DNA of 64,000 nt from Sycobia sp. Sy_11. Its lineage: Eukaryota; Arthropoda; Insecta; Hymenoptera; Epichrysomallidae. The stretch lies in the NCBI GenBank assembly GCA_018907035.1, contig JACCIC010000038.1, forward strand, positions 392,001 through 456,000. Direction: 5' to 3'. Within the stretch, counting starts at the first letter, position 1, and the number at the start of each line of letters is the position of its first letter. A program made the position numbers and the translations under genes. Below, one piece after another: positions 21,061-31,640 of this stretch. Under the pieces are notes generated by a model, which had not been told where the DNA came from, did no database searches, and saw only the letters and a list, made by a program, of their open reading frames with translations.

Positions 21061-21061
<1 letters not shown>
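19776..21061 (+). mobile_element. mariner element, copy 3 (1286 bp)
   Basis: The ends match the other two copies; TA duplications at 19774-19775 and 21062-21063. One extra C in the right terminal repeat (aaaccgggaaag) distinguishes it from copies 1 and 2. It sits directly against the tail of array E on the left and an AT tract on the right. Confidence 0.95.
19948..20985 (+). CDS. mariner transposase, open reading frame intact
   Basis: A 345-aa transposase with the full DNA-binding region (paired HTH, including VRGWFRRFKSGDF and DRTTISKRLKAMG) and the DD34D core (TGDEKW, QHDNARPH, SSDYHLF). I start at ATG 19948, two codons after an in-frame GTG, because the same ATG opens all copies. A Pro just before the third catalytic Asp is Ser here (VASSDYH instead of VAPSDYH), and Leu is Val next to QHDN (VIVQHD). 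Either change might weaken catalysis, but the essential acids are kept. Of the three copies this is the most complete. Confidence 0.95.
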   Translation: MTKFEPSRRHLREVSLYWFNLKKSAAETHRLLQEAYGEGCVDDSSVRGWFRRFKSGDFDVEDKERSERPQIFEDRELATLLDEDSCQTLEELAEALGVDRTTISKRLKAMGMIQKQGNWVPYELKLRDVERRFFTCEQLLQRHKRKGFLHRIVTGDEKWIRYDNPKRRKSWGLPGHASSSTAKPNIHGAKLMLCIWWDQLGVVYYELLKPNERITGEVYRRQLMRLSRALREKRPQYSDRHDKVIVQHDNARPHVAPPVKTYLETLKWEVLPHPPYSPDVASSDYHLFRSMTHGLADQHFHSYEEAKKWVDDWIEAKPVEFFRNGIRMLPERWEKVVASDGQYFQ

Positions 21062-21063
<2 letters not shown>

Positions 21064-21111
<48 letters not shown>

Positions 21112-21192
21112 CTTTTGACTTAGATATTATTGAATTGTTTATGAAATCGGTTAAATTATTATCTCGGGCGAAGCCGAGACGGGGGTTGCTAG
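21064..21192 (+). mobile_element. Helitron-like 3' end
   Basis: After an AT tract (to about 21109), the sequence contains a hairpin TCTCGG-GCGAAG-CCGAGA (21162-21179), nine bases, and then CTAG (21189-21192) followed by T. A short GC-rich hairpin close before a terminal CTRR and insertion before T are hallmarks of Helitron 3' ends, and the GGGCGAAGCCGAG type is frequent in insects. No Rep/helicase gene is nearby, so this is at most a non-autonomous or truncated element. The 5' end was not found. Confidence 0.55.
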
Positions 21193-21291
21193 TGTATATA
21201 TATATATATGCATTCTTATATGTATATACAATATGCAGCTGTATGTATTACTACAGTACTTAATGTATGTAATACACTCGGCTACTACAGA

Positions 21292-21611
21292 TCATAATGT
21301 CCTATTCGGGTGGTAGAAAGAGATGTCCAAATATGTGGATACGACTTCCGCGGAGAGTTTCGTGTTCGGATGGTAAAATAAGATGTCGAGGTGTCTGTCG
21401 ACGACTTCCACGGGTAGTTTCGTGTTCGGATGGTAGCATACGATGTTCAGGTGTGTCGCGACGACTTCTACGGGGAGTTTCGTGTTCGGATGGTAGAATA
21501 CGATGTCTAGGTGTGTCGGGACGACTTCCACGGGGAGTTTCTTCAGACGGTAGAATACGATGTTCAGATGTCTATCGACGACTTTTACGGATAGTTTTAT
21601 GTATTAATTGA
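21292..21611 (+). repeat. 60-bp minisatellite array D (most regular copy)
   Basis: About five units with a period of exactly 60 bp where intact: gacgacttctacggggagtt, tcgtgttcggatggtagaat, acgatgtctaggtgtgtcgg. Because 60 is a multiple of three and stops are rare, both strands show frames with a 20-residue peptide repeat (for example HPNTKLPVEVV on the - strand). I do not regard these as genes. This is the best sample for deriving a consensus unit. Confidence 0.9.
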
Positions 21612-22124
21612 AAATCAGATCTTATAAAAATGTTTGATATTAAAAAAAAAAATTATAGTACAGTAAAACATTAGTACAGTAGAAGATATAAAAATGTTTT
21701 TGATTTGATTAAGAGCATGCGCTATTTTATAATAATCACTTATATGCTTCTTATAATAATACACTTAAGATTCTTTCCTTAATCGAATAAGACAAATATT
21801 TTATTTACGACAGAAAACAAATGACAGTGAAAAATATATTATACTAAATATAACTCTTAAAAATTTGTGAAATCTCATTAAAATTACTTTCTACCATAGT
21901 ATAAAATAAGGCAAGTATGGTGTATTCGAATTCTTTATCATTTGAAACTTCTCTTGAATGTAATATATTTATCAATATAATCGATGTATTGTATTTATTT
22001 ATATGAATGAAATGTTTTCGTAATTAGACTTATCAATCAATTATACAGAAATTTGCGATGCTTAAAAAACAACTTATAGTTTTATTATTTGTAAATATTT
22101 TTAATTTAAACAAAAGAAAGTATT

Positions 22125-22315
22125 TTTTCTTGTTATTTAACATTACTCTATTTATGCTTCCAAATATCGGTGCTAATCAGCGACGGAGGTCTACGATGTG
22201 TTTGTAAACAAAGCAAACATTAACAAACAAGTGTCAATCGGCCGAGACTGGGATTTGAACTCGGATCACCAAGTTACTAGTCCTTCGCTCTAGCGATCGA
22301 GCCATGGTCAGCCTC
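22125..22315 (-). mobile_element. tRNA-derived SINE with 12-bp target duplication
   Basis: A 191-bp insertion present in the left arm of the inverted-repeat structure and absent from the right arm. It is flanked by the perfect direct repeat AAAGAAAGTATT (22113-22124 and 22316-22327). On the - strand it starts with a 74-nt tRNA-like head (22313-22240) showing an A box (TGGCTCGATCGCTAGAGCG) and a B box (GAGTTCAAATCCC). A ~110-bp unrelated body and an A-rich end (AACAAGAAAA) follow. Head, body, A-rich tail and target duplication are the defining features of a SINE. Confidence 0.8.
22240..22313 (-). promoter_or_regulatory. tRNA-like head with pol III A and B boxes
   Basis: The 74-nt head of the SINE retains near-consensus internal RNA polymerase III promoter boxes. 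The acceptor ends can pair (GGCTGAC with CTCGGCC, one mismatch). The anticodon arm around GGACTAGTAAC is mispaired, so it is not a working tRNA; the loop suggests a tRNA-Thr(AGT)-like ancestor, which is a guess. Confidence 0.6.
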
Positions 22316-23177
22316 AAAGAAAGTATTGAAATTAATTTTTACATAGTTAAGTATATAGCAAATAAGTATGAGCACCAATTCGTGTAAGTTTCAGGTTGGC
22401 TTAACAGTTTTTTGTCAAAAATTTATTTTATTAATTAAATAACAGAAAAACGTAAATATATATATATAGATTTCCTAAGAATAAAATGATGTTTCAAGAT
22501 TATATTAAATTATTTATGATTTAAACAAAAGAAAGTCTTGAAATCCATTTTTACAGTTAAATGACTAATTTTACAGTTAAATACATCCAGTTAACTTACG
22601 AAACAAAGAAGATTACTTAATAATGTTTGTTGTCATAATGATTTTCAAATATGCATCAATGTTTAACATATATTTCATTATATTTTTTTTAATAAATTAA
22701 TTTATTGGCAGGAAATAAATTTACATTATTTTTCTTAAATTTGTGTATTTGAGTATCTTGTACTTAATGTAAACAATTACTTCTAAGATCACTATGCTCT
22801 GTGCTTGAGAGCAAAATCATTAATATTTGAAAAATCATTGCTACTCAGATTCTCAATTATATTTTCATAACATTACAATTATTTTGTTAGATAAATTTTC
22901 GGTATTTTCACAAGATTCTAGTAGTGATTTGAAAGAAGGTACAAAATTTATTGAAACTGAAAACTGGTTTGAACTGATTTTAAAATGATTTCAAATAATT
23001 TTCTTTCTAAATGATTTCGGTTACTGCGAGTGATTTAAATTGATTTGAAACGATCTTCAAATGACTTGTATAAAAGAGTCCAATGATTTCACAGAGTAAA
23101 CAGGACCGCAGTATAAATTTATATGGGTAGCCATTTTGTGGAAAAAAAGAAAGAATTGAGCATCTTCAATTCCCTTG

Positions 23178-23550
23178 TGTTAGATTATTTTAGCCTTCTA
23201 TAAATAATAAAGCTAAAAATACTTGAAACTAAATATTGGACAGTATCGTAAAAGGTATGTAAATATATGTGTCCACTGGGTCATATTACGATCTGCGTCT
23301 TTGATGCCCTGCGAAGCACATGATTTATGAGTTTATTGTTTAGATACCTGAAGTTTTTTTTATAGGTTTTAAGCTTCTCATAGGGACTTGCAGAGTTTTC
23401 AATTCCGAGTACTGTAGTTAGTCTTGGGTCGTCCTTTCGTTTGAACAGACGTCTTTTCTTTCCTCGTTTAAAATAAAGTTCATGTTAAAAGATTATTTCG
23501 TGTATCTTTATTTTAATATCCCATCTACTATATTTAATGAAAATTCAATA
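23178..23550 (+). mobile_element. Solo LTR of the copia-like family (373 bp)
   Basis: Starts TGTTAGATTATTTTAGCC and ends ATTCAATA, flanked by the 5-bp target duplication CCTTG (23173-23177 and 23551-23555). It is homologous to LTRs at 24948-25313 and 26861-27227 and, reversed, at 56190-56560. No internal region follows, so it is a solo LTR left by recombination between the two LTRs of one insertion. Confidence 0.9.
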
Positions 23551-24040
23551 CCTTGTTTACCAAAAAACAGTTCAAAGACGGGCTCGCAAGTACATGTCAA
23601 AATAATTTTTAAATGATATTTTCATAGTACTGTATTCCCACGGTATAAATAACTCAGTGCATGGGCACACTTTTAATAAATAACTTTTTTATTGACTAAT
23701 AATAAGTAATCATTTCGAAATTTACACAAATTGGTACTCATACATATTTACATATACTTCACTTTGTAAAAATTTATTTCAATACTTGTTTTGTTTAAAT
23801 TAGAAATATTTACGAATAATAAAACTATAAGTTGTTTTTTAAGCATCGCACGTTTATCTGTAATTGACTGAGAAGTCTAAATAGGAAAACATTTTATTTA
23901 TATAAATAAATACAATATATTGATTATATTGATAAATGTATTACATTCAAGAGCAGTTTCAAATGATAATGAATTCGAATACACCATACTTGCCTTATTG
24001 TATACTATCGTAAAAAGTAATTTTAAAGAGTTATATGTAT

Positions 24041-24947
24041 ATGCTATATCTTGCGGCTTTCGATGTTTTGTTTTACGCTCCGACGGCCGTAATGATATTT
24101 GAATAACCTTAGAATTTCGAACAAGAAAGATCCTATATATATTACCTATCGTTTAGCTGAAACAAATATACCTACCTACCTGACACAGTTGATTTTTGAG
24201 TGTTTTAACTTTACTATGTTTGTTTCTATTCTTTAACAACAGAGAAAGTATAGAAAAATTTGCGCTGAAATAAATAAAAAGTACATAATGATTTTCAACG
24301 CCGTGTTTTTGTCTATAAAATGTATGCTAAAGAATTTCAAAGAATCTGCTATTGTTTAATATTAACGTACCTTCAGTTTTTCCTTATTTGTAACTCGAAA
24401 CTTAGAACCCCAACTGAATATTTCATGATGATATTACCTACTCCGTTATTTATTAAGTTGTATTTATGTAATGTTAAGTTTCAATCCTCTCCTAAAAAAA
24501 ATAAATAATTATAGTTCTCTTTAAAATTGATAAAAAATGAAAGCAATATAAATGTAAATGTTTTTAAAAACATTTTTATTTCAATGCTCTGCTCAATCTA
24601 TAACGAAAAACTTAAGTTCACTAAAATATGTAAATAAATATAATGCACACTCTCCTAGTAAATATGGATATAAATTCCGTTAAAAAAAGTTCAATCATAG
24701 CTGTCAGAATGGATATTAACTGGTATTTATAATATTCTATATTTGTCTAAATATAGAAATGAAAAAATAGAACAAATCGTTGCAAACGAGTCGAACATCA
24801 GAAAAATGAATAAATAGACTCAGTGGATCTTCACAATTCAATGAAGTAAATAATCCTGATGAGAATAACTATAATTTATTTTCAATAGATTTGAAAAATT
24901 AGTTAGAAAATAGACTACCAATTATATCTATGTATCCTTATTATACT
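24041..24947. other. AT-rich stretch without genes
   Basis: No gene, RNA or repeat is supported. Short open frames at 23920-24102 and 24320-24508 show no motif and have AT-biased composition. Confidence 0.4.
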
Positions 24948-25313
24948 TGTTAGATTATTTTAGCCTTCTACAAATAATAAATCAAAAAATACTTGAAACT
25001 AAATATGGGACCGTATCGTAAAAAGATGTAAACATATGAGTCCACTGTGTCTTATTACGATCTGCGACTTTGCTGCCCTGCGCGGCAAATGAGTTATGAG
25101 TTTATTGTTTAGATGCCTAAAGTTCTTTTATAGGTTTTAAGCTTCTCACAAGGGCTTGCAGAGTTTTCAATTTCGAGTAGTTAGTCTTACGTTGTCCTTT
25201 CGTTTGAACAGACGTCTTTTCTTTCCTCATTTGAAATAAAGTTCATGTTAAAAAATTATTTCGTGTATCTTTATTTTAATATTCCTCCTAATATATTTAA
25301 TAAAAATTCAATA
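24948..25313 (+). mobile_element. copia-like 5' LTR followed by primer binding site
   Basis: An LTR of 366 bp, TGTTAG to CAATA, followed at once by GGTTATCGGCCCAG (25314-25327). That resembles the primer site of Drosophila copia, which pairs with an internal half of initiator tRNA-Met. This marks the LTR as the 5' LTR of an element whose gag starts at 25436. Confidence 0.85.
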
Positions 25314-25435
25314 GGTTATCGGCCCAGATTTCGTAAGTAAACTTTCCGTGATTTTGTGGATAGTGTATTCTAGTAATAAATTAAAACTGTATCAAATACA
25401 TAACAAAAAAAAAGTTTTTTTCTATTAAGTGAAAA

Positions 25436-25541
25436 ATGGAATCCGTGAAAACAAAAAGGAATATTAAGCCTTTTAACGGTGAAAAATATAGTGTGTGGAA
25501 GTTTAGCATCCGCTCTCTTCTATCTGAACTTGATCTATGGC
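25436..25541 (+). pseudogene. copia gag N-terminus, broken
   Basis: Opens with ATG and reads [20 protein letters not shown] then SELDLW, the conserved start of copia-family Gag (F-x-G-x-N/K-Y-x-W-K-x-x-I-x-x-L-L). The similarity to the second copia copy (27350-27450) ends at about 25541, where an unrelated sequence begins, so gag is interrupted or deleted here. Confidence 0.8.
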
Positions 25542-25987
25542 ATAGATCGCTGAATTGCGATCACCAAAAGAGCAAATGGAGCAAGCTATGATGCAACTGG
25601 AAGTATTACGGAAACAAGAGGAAAGATTTGGTCGGTAAGCAGAAGCTTTCAGAAAATTAGAAGGAAAACGAGGGAGAGTTTATGCATCTACAAGAGCAGA
25701 TGCAACAATTGCACGCAGCGGCTAATCAACAGTTTACGGTAGCGAGATTAGCTCTGGGCGCTAATGAAGTGGAGGCCGAAACGCTAGCGAGCAGATCATG
25801 GGACGCACAGCGGGTTCGGAACGTATCACTAAACTCGCCGTCACCATTAAGTGTCGGAGCTCCAATGACACTTCAGCGGCAGCTGACGGAAAGAGACAGT
25901 GATCAACGTTTCATTGATCAGCTTTTGACTGCACTAATTTTTGACGAAATCATTGGTTGGAAATTTAAAATCTTATTCAATAAGTGA
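25542..25987 (+). pseudogene. Unrecognised Gln/Glu-rich coding-like fragment inside copia
   Basis: The sequence after the gag break is GC-richer and codon-like. One frame reads [20 protein letters not shown]; after a frame change at about 25640 it continues as MHLQEQMQQLHAAANQQFTV, ALGANEVEAETLASRSWDAQ and LTERDSDQRFIDQLLTAL, to a stop near 25985. The heptad-like spacing of Leu/Met suggests a coiled coil. I do not recognise the family. It may be a piece of another retroelement Gag or a captured host exon. Confidence 0.4.
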
Positions 25988-26541
25988 TAATTTAAAATTT
26001 TTATTTGGACTTTCCATAATTTGATTTGATTTTATTTGAATTAAAAATTAATTAATTATTGAAGTCAGAATCACGAGGAAACCTTCATTAAAGGGCACAA
26101 AATTGTACACAACTAAGGTATAAAGCTTCATCCATGCGATGACAGGTAAAACCGAAGATTTTCTTGATAACTGACTTTTATGTGATTTCCAACTAAGGTA
26201 ATAAAATATTAGCTGGAAGAAAATCTTGAGATTTTACGAAAGTGGTTTAACTGGTTTTGATTATATAACAACAATTGTTCAGTGCTGTGACGGAAAATTT
26301 AGAAATTTTCTTTCTAATAGCTTTTTTACAGATTCAAAAATAAGAGGTCTTTATTTTAGCTTCAAGAGTGCTGCAAATTTTTCAAGAATTCCGAATCGAT
26401 CGCAGGAACTACTAGAAAAATTAATTGCGGTGGTTTGCAGCATTAAACACAAAATAAACACAATAACGAAATGTTATCAAATTGATCAGAGAAAGTATAA
26501 AGAATTTAAAAACATATTGAAAATAACAGTTGTAAATCTCC

Positions 26542-26601
<60 letters not shown>

Positions 26602-26860
26602 TTCCTAACGTATAGATACCGCTATCGCTAGTAAAGATTTACGCGAAGAATGTTTCTCACTCATTGCATTTTTTTTTCAAAAAATAAAAGATTTACAGCA
26701 AAAATATTTAAAATAGAAATATGAGTCAAGACACATTTTAGTAGATGTAAAACTATAATTTAAAATATTATGTTAAATTATTAAAAACATTTCACATAAG
26801 ATAATGTTTATGCATTTACATAGTTTTTATGTATTTTGCCATACAAATACAAAATGTATA
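25988..26860. other. AT-rich interval with an unassigned frame and (AT)n
   Basis: A frame at 26226-26544 reads MRFYESGLTGFDYITTIVQC through QELLEKLIAVVC before running into a pure (AT)n tract (26545-26600), which gives an artificial Ile-Tyr tail. Its composition is slightly more protein-like than the background, but I cannot assign it. Nothing else is seen before the LTR at 26861. Confidence 0.3.
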
Positions 26861-27227
26861 TGTTAGATTATTTTAGCCTTCTATAAATAATAAAGCAAAA
26901 AATACTTGAAACTAAATATTGGACCGTATCCTAAAAGGGTGTAAAAATATGAGTTCGCTAGGTCTTATTACGATCTGTGTTTATGCTTTCCTGCGTGGCA
27001 AATGATTTATGAGTTTATTGTTTAAATGCCTTATGTTTTTATAGGTTTGAAGGCTATACAAAGGCTTGCAGAGTTTTCAATTTCGAGTACTACAGTTAGT
27101 TTTTTCCCCTCCTTCCGTTTGATAAACGTCTTTTCTTTCCTCGTTTGAAATAAAGTTCATGTTAAAAGATTATTTCGTGTATTTTTATTTTAATATTGCA
27201 CCTACTATATTTGATAAAAATTCAATA
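26861..27227 (+). mobile_element. copia-like 5' LTR, second element
   Basis: A 367-bp LTR of the same family as 24948-25313, again followed by a copia-type primer site (GGTTATCAGCCCAG, 27228-27241). It heads the degenerate element that runs to about 30110. No matching 3' LTR is found, so the element is 3'-truncated. Confidence 0.85.
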
Positions 27228-27349
27228 GGTTATCAGCCCAGATTTCGCGAGTGAACTTTCCGTTATTTTGTGGATAATGTAATCTAGTAATAAAATAAAA
27301 CTGTGTCAAATAAACAACAAAAAAAAGATTTTTTTCTATTAAAAGAAAA

Positions 27350-30110
27350 ATGGAAAAACCAAAAGGAATATTAAGCATTTTAAAGGTGAAAAATATAGTG
27401 TGTGTAAGTTTAGAATCCGCTCTCTTCTATCTGAACTTGATCTATTACATGTACTTGATGAGCAAGTCCCTGCAGTAATGGTAGAAGAGTGGAAAAAGTC
27501 TGAACACATCGCAAAAGGTGTAATAGTAGAATACCTTTAAGATTCTTTTCTCTGTTTTGTAAAAAACCAATAATACGGCAAAAACAATTTTACAGTCTTG
27601 ATATGGTTTTCCAATATGGCAGAGATAATCACCTCATAAAGGATCCGAGATTCTATAAGAAAAATTAACAGCAATATTCAGGAAATAATAAAATTGGACA
27701 GTGTGCAAATGCAAAGCCTCAGGCTGAATATGCAAATGGTTTTGCTTTTAGTGCTGGAAATGTTTTTAAGGAGAATAATACAAATTACGGTGGTTTTCTG
27801 TTGGATTGGGAGAAGCAGTTTTAACAGTTAAGTATTTAATAAATCGAACCCATACTAATACTTTAAAACAGTATAAAATACCATATGAATTATGGCATGG
27901 TAAAAATCCTGAAGTAAAATATTTAAAAGTTTTCGGTAGTACAATATATGTGCATAATAAAATAAGAAAAACAAAATTTAAAATTTTGAAAATAAATCTT
28001 GAAAAGGTATTTTAGTTGGTTACGTTTTAATTTGCTGTAAAATATGGGATGTAGAATCAGAAAAATTTATTGTAGCAAGGGATGTGATAGCTGATGAATT
28101 AAATTTTTTGAATTCGAGAACAGAAATGAGGCTTGAAGGAATTGTAATAAAAATTCCAAGAAAACTGATGAACGTGATGTTCGTAACAAATCGGCAGAGC
28201 CTCAGAAATCTGATAATAGAAAATCAGAAAAATTTTTGGAAGGAATTGTCATAGAAAATTCCAAGAGAACTGATGAACGTGATGTTCGTAATAAAGCAGT
28301 AGAGACTCAGACATCCGATGATGGAAAATTAGAAATATTCTCTGGAAGATAAATCTGAGAAAAATGAATCAGATAAACAACATTTGAAAATAGACAGAAA
28401 TTCAAATGAAAATTTGAACAAGTCTAATAAATCTATAATAGAAATAGATAATAGCAATTAGTCAGAATGTAAAAAATAATAGATATAATGCAAAGAAAAT
28501 AATTGCAAATCTAAAAAGGAGTAATAGAGTAAAAGGTAAACTAAGAATTTCTTATGAAGAAATAAATTACGTTTTGTGTGCACAATCAATAAATTGTGAA
28601 ATTCTCAATAATTTTAATGATATTCAAAATAATATCCATAAAGAAAAATGGGAATAAGCAAGTAAAGATGAATTAAATTCAGATTATTTTAATAAGATTT
28701 GGATACTAGTATCAAAGCCACAAAACCAAAGTATTATAGATTGCAAATGGGTATTCGCTATTAAAAATAATGAACATGGAAATCCATCTAAATATAAAGC
28801 GCGTCTTGTTGTTGTGGTTTGAATCAAAATTATTTAATTGATTATAATGAGGCTTTTACTCCTGTAGCAAGAATTATAAGTTTTAAATTAATTATAGCGT
28901 TTGCAAATCAATATAATTTGCTTATTCACCATATGGATGTAAAAACTGCATTTTTAAATGGTTTATGGCAGAAAGAAATTTACATGAAAATTTCTGAAGG
29001 AATTAAATATAAAACAAATCAAGTTTGTAAATTAAATAAAGCTATAGATGGATTGAAACAAGCAGTAAGATGTTGATTTGAAATTTTCATAAAACATTAG
29101 TTGATCGTTGCATATATATTTTAAATAAAGGAGAAATATCTAAGAATATATATATGTTGTACTCTATGTAGATTACTTAGTAATCGTAATAGCTGATATT
29201 CAAACAATGAATAATTTTAAAACTTATTTAATGAATAAATTCAGAATGACAGATTTAAAAGAAATTAAACTATTTCTTGGAATAAAAATTATAATATGAT
29301 GTAATTACGATGTGTATAATGAAATAATGAAGTAATTAAATAATGATATACTTATTCTTAATTAGAGTTCATATATAAAAACGACTTTAAATAAATTTAA
29401 CACGAGCGATTGTGATGCTGTAAGCACACCACTTGAAAATAATATATAAATTTAAATTCCGATAACAAATACGACGCCCTTTGCAAAATCTTATCAGATT
29501 CTTAATGTATGTAATGATTTGTACGCGTCTAGATTTGAGTAGAGCAATAAATATTCTAAGTAGATATTCAAATAAAAATAATACAGAACTATGGAAATGC
29601 CTAAAAAGAGTTTTAAGATATTCGGAAGGTTCGACGAATTTAAAATTAACTTATAAAAAAAGGCAACAGTGAAAATATTTTAAGTGGTTATGTTCATTCT
29701 GATTGGGGTGGTCATGAAGGTATTGATAGAAAAAGTGCTATAGGCTACTTATTTAAGTTGTTTGAAACATGCACGATTTGCTCGATTACTAAAAAACTAG
29801 CATCTGTAACAGCTTCTTCAACACAAGCAGAATATATGGCTGTATTTGCAGATGTTAAAGAAGCATTATGGCTAAAGTCGTTAATAAATAGTATAGAAAT
29901 TAAAATCATGAAACCGATTGTAATTTATGAAGACAATAACGGTTGTATAAGTATAGCGAATAACCCAAGTAATCATAAGCGATCAAAACTTATAGATATT
30001 AAATATCCTTTCTGAAGAGAGCAAATAAAAATGAATGTAATAATATTAAAACATATTTCCACCGGGGAGCAGATTGCTGATATATTGATGATCGGATTTG
30101 AGATGATGAA
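27350..30110 (+). pseudogene. copia-like gag-pol, heavily decayed
   Basis: Gag starts near 27350 and again shows [18 protein letters not shown]. Downstream are the integrase C-terminal region at 27806-28015 (TLKQYKIPYELWHGKNPEVK then YLKVFGSTIYVH) and reverse transcriptase pieces at 28700-29080 (IIDCKWVFAIKN; DYNEAFTPVARI; HHMDVKTAFLNGLWQKEIYM). The catalytic box at about 29157-29190 reads LYVDYLVIV: the second Asp of YVDD is changed to Tyr, so the enzyme would be dead. RNase H follows at 29758-30015 (SSTQAEYMAVFADVKEALWL; YEDNNGCISIAN). Protease is not visible, many stops and frameshifts occur, and gag is shortened. Confidence 0.85.
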
Positions 30111-30229
30111 ATCCCCTACATCATCCTTACTAGTATTTTCTGTATCTATTCCGACTTCTTCGGTGAGGAGGTTTTCTCTTGGGACAGTTTGAAATTTGAA
30201 ATCGCATTTAGGCCTTTTGGTCTTAATAT

Positions 30230-31640
30230 TTGATTAACTTAATGAAATATTTTGGTAGAATTTTTTTCGAAATTTTCTTGATTTTGTTTGTCCGGTGTTG
30301 GTTAATAGAACTTCAGAATTTTTGCTTAATTTGACTCTAATATTATATAGTAGGTAATCTAAGAACTCTATTTCTTCTATTTTATTATAGGAGTAATTTT
30401 GTTTTATTTGTTGATTTGAGAGTGTGTAGCTTTTATCGCGTTGAAATTTTTTGATTTTGTTATTGATGTTCAATTCACAAGAATTTTGTTGATTTATTAT
30501 TGGTACAGATTCCAGTATGACCGTTTGTATATATTTTTCTATTTCATTTATCGCCGAATCAATTTCAATGTTAGTGAGATTGGTATTAGTACATATTTCT
30601 AGGTTACAATTTTTTTCAAGCTATTTTGTGAATTTATTAAAGTTTACATTTTTGAAGTCCAAGGCTGGAGTATGTGTAGCTATTTCTAGATTTAAATTAT
30701 CCTGCGTATTGATATTTATTTTTAGAAAGAGAGCATCGTGATTACTGTCATAGTCTATTATTTTGAGCGTATTATGTGGCCTTAAATTCAGAATATTTAA
30801 GCATATGTCTGATAAGCAAATATCTAAGAACGAGTTTTCTTTTGGACATGAGGGAAGTTCTAAGCTGTAAAAATTTGTTTTATAGTTTATGCTTTGATCG
30901 GTAAGCCAATTTTTGAGAAAGATCCCTCGTGGGTTATTTTGTTCGTTTTTCCAACTGGTATGTTTCGCATTTAAGTTATAATATAACAATTTTCTGTTAT
31001 CCAGTTTCAAAAGACTGAAGAGCTTATGAAATTCTAAGCTAAAATCTTTTTGATTAATTGAATTTGCATACATTACTATTAGAAATAGGTTTTCTTCGCG
31101 ATTTAATTTTATCATTATAATGGTAGTTTCTAGGATGTTAAATTTAATGATTCTTTCATGATCGGCGGTTCTGAATTTTATGGGCTTTTTATAAGGATTG
31201 CTGTGCCACCTCCATGAGTTGAATTGAGTCTATCCTACCATAGAATTTCGTAGTTTTTGAAATATTTATGAAATTTATTCAGTTTAGTTTCTAAGATCAG
31301 AACGATATCTGACAGTTCTTTATTTAGAAGATTTAGTATGTTGTATCTTTTTTGGTTAGAGATAAGGGAGTTGACATTAATTGCGATTATTTTTAAATGC
31401 TTTACGATCAAGTAATTTTTATTAAGTTGTTTAGTTCGAGTTTGATTGAGTGACTTAGCCATCTTCGATACTATTGAGGGTGTTGAAAATCGAGTTTATG
31501 CTATCTTCTTGGTTTATTAGTGAATCTTTTAGGATATTTAATTGGCTTTGATGTCCATTGAGAATTTTTAAAATACTATTTTTGAATTCTTCAATGATTT
31601 TGATTATATTTCTTTACGGTGAGAATTTGCCAGTGGAATG
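30230..31640 (-). pseudogene. Jockey-like LINE: ORF1 tail and AP endonuclease
   Basis: On the - strand, a coiled-coil-like ORF1 end (LKDSLINQEDSINSIFNTLN) stops within the start of ORF2 (ATG near 31462, overlapping by a few bases). ORF2 opens with KIIAINVNSLISNQKRYNIL and LNKELSDIVLILETKLN. It continues at 31115-30621 with LIVMYANSINQ, LLYYNLNAKHTSWKN and IIDYDSNHDALFLKI. These are the endonuclease blocks, with the expected Asp of GDFNA replaced (YYNLNAKH) and the terminal SDH present as SNHDA. No reverse transcriptase follows, since the fragment ends near 30230. It is too degenerate for a firm clade. Confidence 0.6.

Larger units (their letters stand above)
21850..24040. mobile_element. 2.2-kb inverted-repeat structure
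   Basis: The left arm (21850-22400, interrupted by a SINE) and the right arm (about 23640-24040) are inverted copies. Shared blocks include ggcaagtatggtgtattcga, gcttaaaaaacaacttatag and tatgagcaccaattcgtgta, with small differences. The loop contains AT-rich DNA and a solo copia LTR. It could be a non-autonomous DNA transposon with long arms or a foldback element; no transposase is present and target duplications were not resolved. Confidence 0.6.

Noticed and set aside
21292..21611. CRISPR-like array
   Set aside because: There is no alternation of constant repeat and unique spacer; the whole 60-bp unit is repeated and diverged, and the genome is eukaryotic.
22240..22313. Functional tRNA gene
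   Set aside because: The anticodon and T arms do not pair, and the sequence is the head of a SINE with a target duplication.
26226..26600. 124-codon frame ending in an Ile-Tyr repeat as a gene
   Set aside because: The end is (AT)n translation and the rest matches no family I know; mentioned only as unassigned.
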